Shown: positions 15,597-19,444 of the stretch, piece after piece
Layout of the letters: each line of letters starts with the position of its first letter
Position numbering within the stretch: position 1 is the stretch's first letter
Source: DATJPR01 sp035506295
Lineage (GTDB): Bacteria; Bacteroidota; Ignavibacteria; UBA10030; UBA6906
Length of the DNA stretch: 19,444 nucleotides
Direction of reading: 5' to 3'
Assembly (NCBI GenBank): GCA_035506295.1
Contig: DATJPR010000217.1
Coordinates: forward strand, 1 to 19,444
Program-made: the position numbers and the translations under genes
The notes under the pieces: model-generated
What the model was told of the DNA's origin: nothing
Databases searched by the model: none
The model's input: only the letters and a program-made list of their open reading frames with translations

Positions 15597-17438
15597 CTAT
15601 TGCAGCTTGTAGATAGCGAACGATGTCCCCGGGGTTTGGATTGTCATGTTGTCCCCGTGGCGTTTGACGTCCAGTTCGCGTCCCGCAAGCAGAAGGCGTT
15701 TCTCGACATTCGCATTCAGCGAGAACTCCGCCGTCGCGGCGGAGCGCGAAGGATTAAGTACGACAAGGACCACAGCTGACCCCTTGGCACGCGCATAGAC
15801 AAAGGGATACTTCCCCTGCACGGCGTAGAGAGGCACGAATTCCGCGTACCCTGCAAGGGCGGCTTCCGAGCGTCGCAATGCGATGAGGCGGCGTGTGCGA
15901 TTCAGGAGCGACGTGGGGTCGGTTTCCTGCGCGGCTACCGAGGGAGCGTCTCCGGCGGGATCGACGGGAAGATAGAGCTTCGCTTCAGGAGCTGAAGAGA
16001 ACCCGAGGTTCTTCCCGGGAGCCCATTGCATCGGCGTTCTGGCGCCGTTGCGCGGACGATAGGCGCCTTCGACCTGCGGCCATTCTTCCGGCATCTGGCG
16101 CATGCCGATCTCGTTGCCATAGTAGATGAACGGCACACCGGGCATCGTGAGCCCGAAGGCGTAAATGATCTCGAGATCGTCATCGCTCCTGCGGTTCCCC
16201 AATCGTGCGTTGTCGTGATTGCCCAGCGGAAGGGAAATATATCCCTTCCCCTTCGTTGCCTGGAGTTGTTCCATGAATTTCGAAAGGAAGAACGTGATAT
16301 CGCCCTTCCCCTCTTCATCGAAATAACTGTGCCCTTCCGAATACCCGTTCAGAATCCTCCATGACTCCTTCTGAAAAAGATCGTTGTACCCCTGAAACCA
16401 GTGGAAGAAATCGGCGTGAAAGCAGCCGTCGAGGGCGGATTTCGGGTCGGACCATTCGGAAACGATGAACGCTTCAGGGTATTCCTTATTCAGGATCGCA
16501 CGGATCTCCCGCCAGAACTTCTTGGTCTCATCGTCGTGAACGGAATAGAACTGCTGGTTGCCTTCGACGCCGGAGGCCTTCACCAGAGCGCCCGCCATAT
16601 CAGCGCGGAAACCATCGGCACCCATGTCCATCCAATAGCGGAAGACCCGCTTCATCTCTTCCCGCATGGCGAGGACGTCGGGATGGTCCACCGGGAGTTG
16701 CCAATGCTGGTGGGGGTCCGGAGCTGCGAATCCATAATTGAGGGCAGGTTCGCTATAGTAGAAATTCTGCATGTATTGCCCGTTGCGTGATCCGAGTCCT
16801 TTTATGAAGGCTCCTCGATAGCGTTCCGGTGGATCCACCCAGACGTTGTCCGTCCAGATATACCAATTTGAGTGAGTGTTCTTTTGCTGGCGGGCGGAGT
16901 CCTTGAACCAGGGATGTTCGATGGACGTATAGCTTGCGACAAAATCAAAAAGGACCTTTAAGCCGCGTTTGTGGGCTTCACGAAACAGGGTTCGGGCGTC
17001 GTCATTGGTCCCGTAGCGCGGATCAACGGCAAAGTAATCGGAAATATCATATCCCCCATCACCGAATGGAGAGCGGAAGAAGGGGTTGAGCCAGATCGCA
17101 TCGACTCCCAGACTTTTGACGTAGTCCAGCTTTTTCGTGATGCCAGGCAGGTCTCCGATCCCATCACCGTTCGAATCAAAGAAGGTCTGCGGATAGATCT
17201 GATAGAAGACCGCTCCGTGCACCCATGCGGGGCAGTCATGCGGAATCTCACATTCTCCGGAAATCTTCCCTGGACCTGACGCGGGCAGAGTACTCTGCGA
17301 TGATACATTGCGTTCGATCCAATCGGCCGAAGCGGCGTCATCCGTGCCGAAGAATCGCCCTCGGTGAAGGACCACCGGGGTGACCAGAGAAGAAAGGGCG
17401 CCAAGGAATGAGCGTCGGTCAAGTTGGAGTCGTTTCAT
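15597..17438 (-). CDS. GH13 alpha-glucosidase/alpha-amylase-type enzyme with Tat-like signal
   Basis: Retaining alpha-glucan hydrolase or transglycosidase, 613 aa. The N-terminus MKRLQLDRRSFLGALSSLV contains RRSFLG, a twin-arginine motif, before a short hydrophobic stretch, so export through Tat is likely. The barrel opens with VFYQIYPQTFFDSNGDGIGD (77-96) and GVDAIWLNPFFRSP. Catalytic residues are D280 (GADGFRADMAG), E328 (IVSEWSDP) and D409 (LGNHDNARL), all present. Oddly, conserved region I, normally D-x-x-x-N-H, reads DFVASY (165-170), so the substrate-binding His is Tyr. A C-terminal beta domain ends the protein. The layout resembles oligo-1,6-glucosidase/trehalose-synthase-like enzymes, but specificity cannot be assigned. 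It is first in the operon with GH9, and is divergent from the second LacI gene, its probable regulator. An alpha-glucan enzyme is unexpected beside a beta-glucan one. Confidence 0.9.
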   Translation of the reverse strand: MKRLQLDRRSFLGALSSLVTPVVLHRGRFFGTDDAASADWIERNVSSQSTLPASGPGKISGECEIPHDCPAWVHGAVFYQIYPQTFFDSNGDGIGDLPGITKKLDYVKSLGVDAIWLNPFFRSPFGDGGYDISDYFAVDPRYGTNDDARTLFREAHKRGLKVLFDFVASYTSIEHPWFKDSARQQKNTHSNWYIWTDNVWVDPPERYRGAFIKGLGSRNGQYMQNFYYSEPALNYGFAAPDPHQHWQLPVDHPDVLAMREEMKRVFRYWMDMGADGFRADMAGALVKASGVEGNQQFYSVHDDETKKFWREIRAILNKEYPEAFIVSEWSDPKSALDGCFHADFFHWFQGYNDLFQKESWRILNGYSEGHSYFDEEGKGDITFFLSKFMEQLQATKGKGYISLPLGNHDNARLGNRRSDDDLEIIYAFGLTMPGVPFIYYGNEIGMRQMPEEWPQVEGAYRPRNGARTPMQWAPGKNLGFSSAPEAKLYLPVDPAGDAPSVAAQETDPTSLLNRTRRLIALRRSEAALAGYAEFVPLYAVQGKYPFVYARAKGSAVVLVVLNPSRSAATAEFSLNANVEKRLLLAGRELDVKRHGDNMTIQTPGTSFAIYKLQ

Positions 17439-17607
17439 GGGAGTCGCCGTTTTGTCTGTGAGACGCAGAAGAGCGCCGTGAGCGCATCATGAAGGAGTGG
17501 ACCGATGGAATCTGGCAGATTTGCCGACATAATGCAAGAGCACGGCGTCTTCAACGCGAGAACACATCGCCGAGCAATGTTCCTGCGGCGGTTCGATGCG
17601 GCGTTTC

Positions 17608-17636
17608 TTGACTTTGAAGAAGCAGCGACATAGATT
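17608..17636 (+). promoter_or_regulatory. Promoter for the second LacI gene
   Basis: TTGACT (17608-17613), a 17-base spacer, and TAGATT (17631-17636) form a sigma-70-like promoter. Read as a Bacteroidota promoter, TAGATTTG fits TAnnTTTG, with TTGA 19 bases upstream in place of TTTG. Transcription would start near 17643, inside the repeated TTGAAA sites. Confidence 0.5.
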
Positions 17637-17661
17637 TGAAATGCATTTGAAACATTTGAAA
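17636..17661. promoter_or_regulatory. Triple TTGAAA repeat, candidate operator
   Basis: Three exact TTGAAA hexamers begin at 17636, 17647 and 17656 (spacing 11 and 9), the first two flanking the palindrome AAATGCATTT. They overlap the -10 element and predicted transcription start, a position suited to repression. The same hexamer recurs four times at the promoter near 18929-18956. Confidence 0.5.
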
Positions 17662-17692
17662 CAATCAGATGCACCCTTACGGGGATCTGCCA

Positions 17693-18796
17693 GTGAAGAA
17701 AGCAACGATCGCTGATGTCGCTCGGCTTGCGGAGGTGTCCATAGGAACCGTCTCCGCGGTCATCAACGAGAAGAACAGCGTGAAGCTGGAAACGCGCAAC
17801 GTGGTGCTTGAGGCGATCAGAGAGTTAAACTATCGGCCTCAGGGAAACGCACGCACGCTGAAGAACAAGCAGACGGGGCGTGGCAGCATCGGACTTCTTG
17901 TCCGCGAGTTGGACAATCCCTTCTATACCGCGGTGGCTTCCGGCGTGCGTCAATACGCTCACTCCAAGGGATATGTCGTCGTCATCGCAAGCTCGGAAGG
18001 CGATCACCAATACGAGGAGGAGATCACCAGCAATTTCGCGCACTCGGACAGAAGGGGCGCGATCATCGCCCCGGTGTTGGAGGGGACAGCGGAGATCGAG
18101 CATCTGTTCAGGTTGAAATTGATCAATTTCCCGTTCGTGCTGCTGGAGAACGTGAAGGGGATTCAGGCGAATGTCGTGAGCATCGACAACATCAAGGCGA
18201 TGAGAAAGGCGATGAAGTACCTCATCGACAGCGGGCATTCGCGCATCGTCCACTTCGCCGGCCCTGCGCATGCGTCGCACACCTTCGAGAGAATCGACGG
18301 CTTCCGGCGCGCCTATAGTGAATCGCACTTCATCTTCAACAGCGACATGATCGTTCCCGCCGGCGCACATCTGGAGAACGGCTACCAGAAGTGCATAGAA
18401 TATTTTCAGAAACGTCGCAAAGAAGAGTATCCGACAGCCATTGTCTGCTATAACGATCAGATCGCTCTCGGTGTCATGGCGGCGCTGACCGAGTTGAACC
18501 TCAAGGTCCCGGACGACATTTCGGTGGTCGGCAACGATGACATCCCTCTGTCGCGGTATATTCCGACCCAGCTCACGACGGTGCATGCCCCGATGTTTGA
18601 GCTGGGCGTAAAAGCCGCGGAGATTCTCCTGAACAATATTGAAGCGCCGAAGCCGTTCCCCATTCAGAAGGTCGTCCTGGACGCGGAGTTTATCCTTCGT
18701 GAATCGACGCGGGCGCTCAGAACCCCCGGGGAAGGGAGGGCATTGGAGGACCCGAGGAGGACACTGGAGAAAATCGGCGGTGGGTCGGCCGCCTGA
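17693..18796 (+). CDS. LacI-family transcriptional regulator (second paralogue)
   Basis: Sugar-responsive DNA-binding regulator, 367 aa from the GTG at 17693. That start aligns exactly with the N-terminus of the paralogue at 5111-6178 and has GGGGA seven bases upstream; an in-frame ATG at 17669 would add eight residues and lacks a Shine-Dalgarno. Residues 1-60: VKKATIADVARLAEVSIGTV, SAVINEKNSVKLETRNVVLE, ELNYRPQGNARTLK. The recognition helix begins VSIGTVSAVI, with Ile where the paralogue has Lys, so operator preference may differ. The effector domain shares long blocks with the paralogue (NFPFVLLENVKGIQANVVSI, IVHFAGPAHASHTFERIDGF, YPTAIVCYNDQIALGV, DISVVGNDDI). Divergent from the GH13-GH9 operon, it probably regulates those genes and itself through the TTGAAA sites. 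The effector is unknown. Confidence 0.93.
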   Translation: MKKATIADVARLAEVSIGTVSAVINEKNSVKLETRNVVLEAIRELNYRPQGNARTLKNKQTGRGSIGLLVRELDNPFYTAVASGVRQYAHSKGYVVVIASSEGDHQYEEEITSNFAHSDRRGAIIAPVLEGTAEIEHLFRLKLINFPFVLLENVKGIQANVVSIDNIKAMRKAMKYLIDSGHSRIVHFAGPAHASHTFERIDGFRRAYSESHFIFNSDMIVPAGAHLENGYQKCIEYFQKRRKEEYPTAIVCYNDQIALGVMAALTELNLKVPDDISVVGNDDIPLSRYIPTQLTTVHAPMFELGVKAAEILLNNIEAPKPFPIQKVVLDAEFILRESTRALRTPGEGRALEDPRRTLEKIGGGSAA

Positions 18797-18809
18797 CCCG
18801 ACGGTTTTT
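18784..18809 (+). terminator. Probable Rho-independent terminator of the second LacI gene
   Basis: GTCGG (18784-18788) pairs with CCGAC (18798-18802) around a nine-base loop holding the stop codon, followed by GG and five T (18805-18809). The stem is short, so strength is uncertain. Confidence 0.4.
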
Positions 18810-18915
18810 CATTGAACAAACCGGTTCATTCAGACGGCGGAGGGACAGAGTTTCTAGGCAAAGGATGTGGAATCGACTGTTTTTTTCAGCAACATCCTTC
18901 CCTCTGCTCAAAAAA

Positions 18916-18969
18916 TTGAAATTACCACTTGACTTTTTGAAATACCCCGGTATATTTCAATCGTTTCAA
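18916..18969. promoter_or_regulatory. Promoter with four TTGAAA/TTTCAA hexamers
   Basis: TTGACT (18929-18934), a 16-base spacer and TATATT (18951-18956) form a strong plus-strand promoter. Around it TTGAAA starts at 18916 and 18937, and its complement TTTCAA at 18955 and 18964, the last pair nine bases apart as at 17647/17656. The pair at 18937-18960 forms an imperfect palindrome across the -10. The site looks like a controlled promoter sharing a regulator with the second LacI gene; its target gene is not in the window. Confidence 0.5.
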
Positions 18970-19193
18970 TCTCCCACAGTTCGGATTGAAGCGACGTTTC
19001 CATCTTGCAGGTTCCATTACCAACGATGGTTGTTCTGTTGTAGCATCGCGAGCATTTCTGGGTCGTAGGGCAAGCGGTGTTCTTTCCATTCGTGTTGAAT
19101 CCCCACACTCGCGTCCGGTTGTAGCTATGAGCACTTGGGCGCAGTACGCTTCTTGCTACTCCCCGTTCAAGCGCCGAAGCTTCTACACCAGCG

Positions 19194-19217
19194 TTGGGCC
19201 TGACCACGTCGGCCCAA
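19194..19217. repeat. GC-rich inverted repeat (hairpin)
   Basis: TTGGGCC and GGCCCAA are perfect seven-base arms; inside them GAC/GTC can pair past one bulged T, leaving a three-base loop. No T-run follows, so it is not a typical terminator. Function unknown. Confidence 0.45.
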
Positions 19218-19292
19218 GTCAGATGTACCTCATCATGCTCCTGAAATACGTATCGTTCTCCCCAGAGGCGACGCGGCGATCCGCGGTTGGCA

Positions 19293-19325
19293 AGCGTTTG
19301 ACAATGTTAAGCGTTCGTCAACGCT
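19293..19325. promoter_or_regulatory. Inverted repeat with half-operator ATGTTAAGCG
   Basis: AGCGTTTGAC (19293-19302) pairs with GTCAACGCT (19317-19325) except for one bulged T. Between them ATGTTAAGCG (19304-19313) repeats exactly the left ten bases of the candidate operator at 6227-6236. A TTGACA lies at 19298-19303, but no good -10 follows at the right distance. Confidence 0.35.
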
Positions 19326-19444
19326 GATCGCACACTGCCGAGTGGTACGGGACAATACTCACACTGAGTTCTCCCCCGATCCTTGGCGAACCGAAGAAAC
19401 CAGCATGCTTCTGTAAAAGGAGTTCCGGACCCAAACACCTGAGC

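Larger units (their letters stand above)
18797..19444. other. Gene-free right-hand region with promoter and inverted repeats
   Basis: About 650 bp without a convincing gene. A 113-codon plus-strand frame (18986-19327) and a 99-codon minus-strand frame show no family motifs, no ribosome site and atypical composition. The stretch contains a terminator-like hairpin, the inverted repeat TGAAC/GTTCA (18813-18828), an AT-rich promoter (18929-18956) with four TTGAAA hexamers, two copies of GTTGTAGC near 19037 and 19119, a hairpin at 19194-19217, and an inverted repeat at 19293-19325. AAAAGGAG at about 19417 resembles a ribosome site, but no start codon follows within the window. It is probably the upstream region of a plus-strand gene beyond the edge. 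Confidence 0.5.

Noticed and set aside
19153..19199. Integron attC recombination site
   Set aside because: Only the right-hand GTTGGGC and a GTTCAAGC box match; the left RYYYAAC box is missing, the site is too short and no integrase is seen.
18986..19327. 113-codon plus-strand open frame just after a promoter
   Set aside because: No recognisable motif, no Shine-Dalgarno, Arg/Ser-rich composition typical of non-coding frames, and it runs through several inverted repeats.

Overview
The window (about 19.4 kb, GC-rich) looks like a polysaccharide-utilisation region from a member of the Bacteroidota or a close relative such as Ignavibacteriota. The clues are a TonB-dependent receptor with an N-terminal carboxypeptidase-regulatory-like domain, signal peptides whose predicted mature protein begins with Gln (receptor, GH2, GH9), and -10 regions resembling the Bacteroidota TAnnTTTG element. 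Several starts carry good Shine-Dalgarno sequences, which fits a deeper-branching lineage better than Bacteroides itself. The taxonomic call is inference. No mobile element, CRISPR array, rRNA, tRNA or defence system was recognised.

Layout. (1) 1-6178, minus strand, read right to left: LacI-family regulator, GH3 glycosidase without a signal peptide, GPH/MelB-type sugar symporter, and the N-terminal part of a TonB-dependent receptor that runs off the left edge. Gaps are only 63-86 bp, so this is probably one operon. (2) 6179-7111: a gene-free divergent control region with a LacI-type palindrome close to the regulator. (3) 7112-13742, plus strand: mannonate dehydratase (uxuA), a secreted GH31 with an inserted PA14 domain, and a secreted GH2 of beta-galactosidase type. 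(4) 13743-13845: a convergent intergenic gap filled by a heptamer-repeat hairpin. (5) 17438-13846, minus strand: a GH13 enzyme with a twin-arginine-like signal, then a secreted GH9 endoglucanase-type enzyme. (6) 17693-18796, plus strand: a second LacI regulator, clearly a paralogue of the first. (7) 18797-19444: gene-free, with a probable terminator, a good promoter and several inverted repeats, probably the control region of a gene beyond the right edge.

Working model (inference). The combination GH9 + GH31-PA14 + GH2 + GH3 + TonB receptor is the enzyme set known from xyloglucan utilisation loci such as that of Bacteroides ovatus. GH9 would cut the beta-glucan backbone outside or in the periplasm. 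The TonB receptor would import oligosaccharides, GH31 (xylose) and GH2 (galactose) would strip side chains in the periplasm, the GPH symporter would carry small sugars inward, and the cytoplasmic GH3 would finish beta-linked glucosides. uxuA (hexuronate catabolism) and GH13 (alpha-glucan-type) do not fit pure xyloglucan and suggest a mixed or acidic hemicellulose diet. The two LacI paralogues at the cluster ends differ at a recognition-helix position, and two different candidate operator types occur in the control regions.
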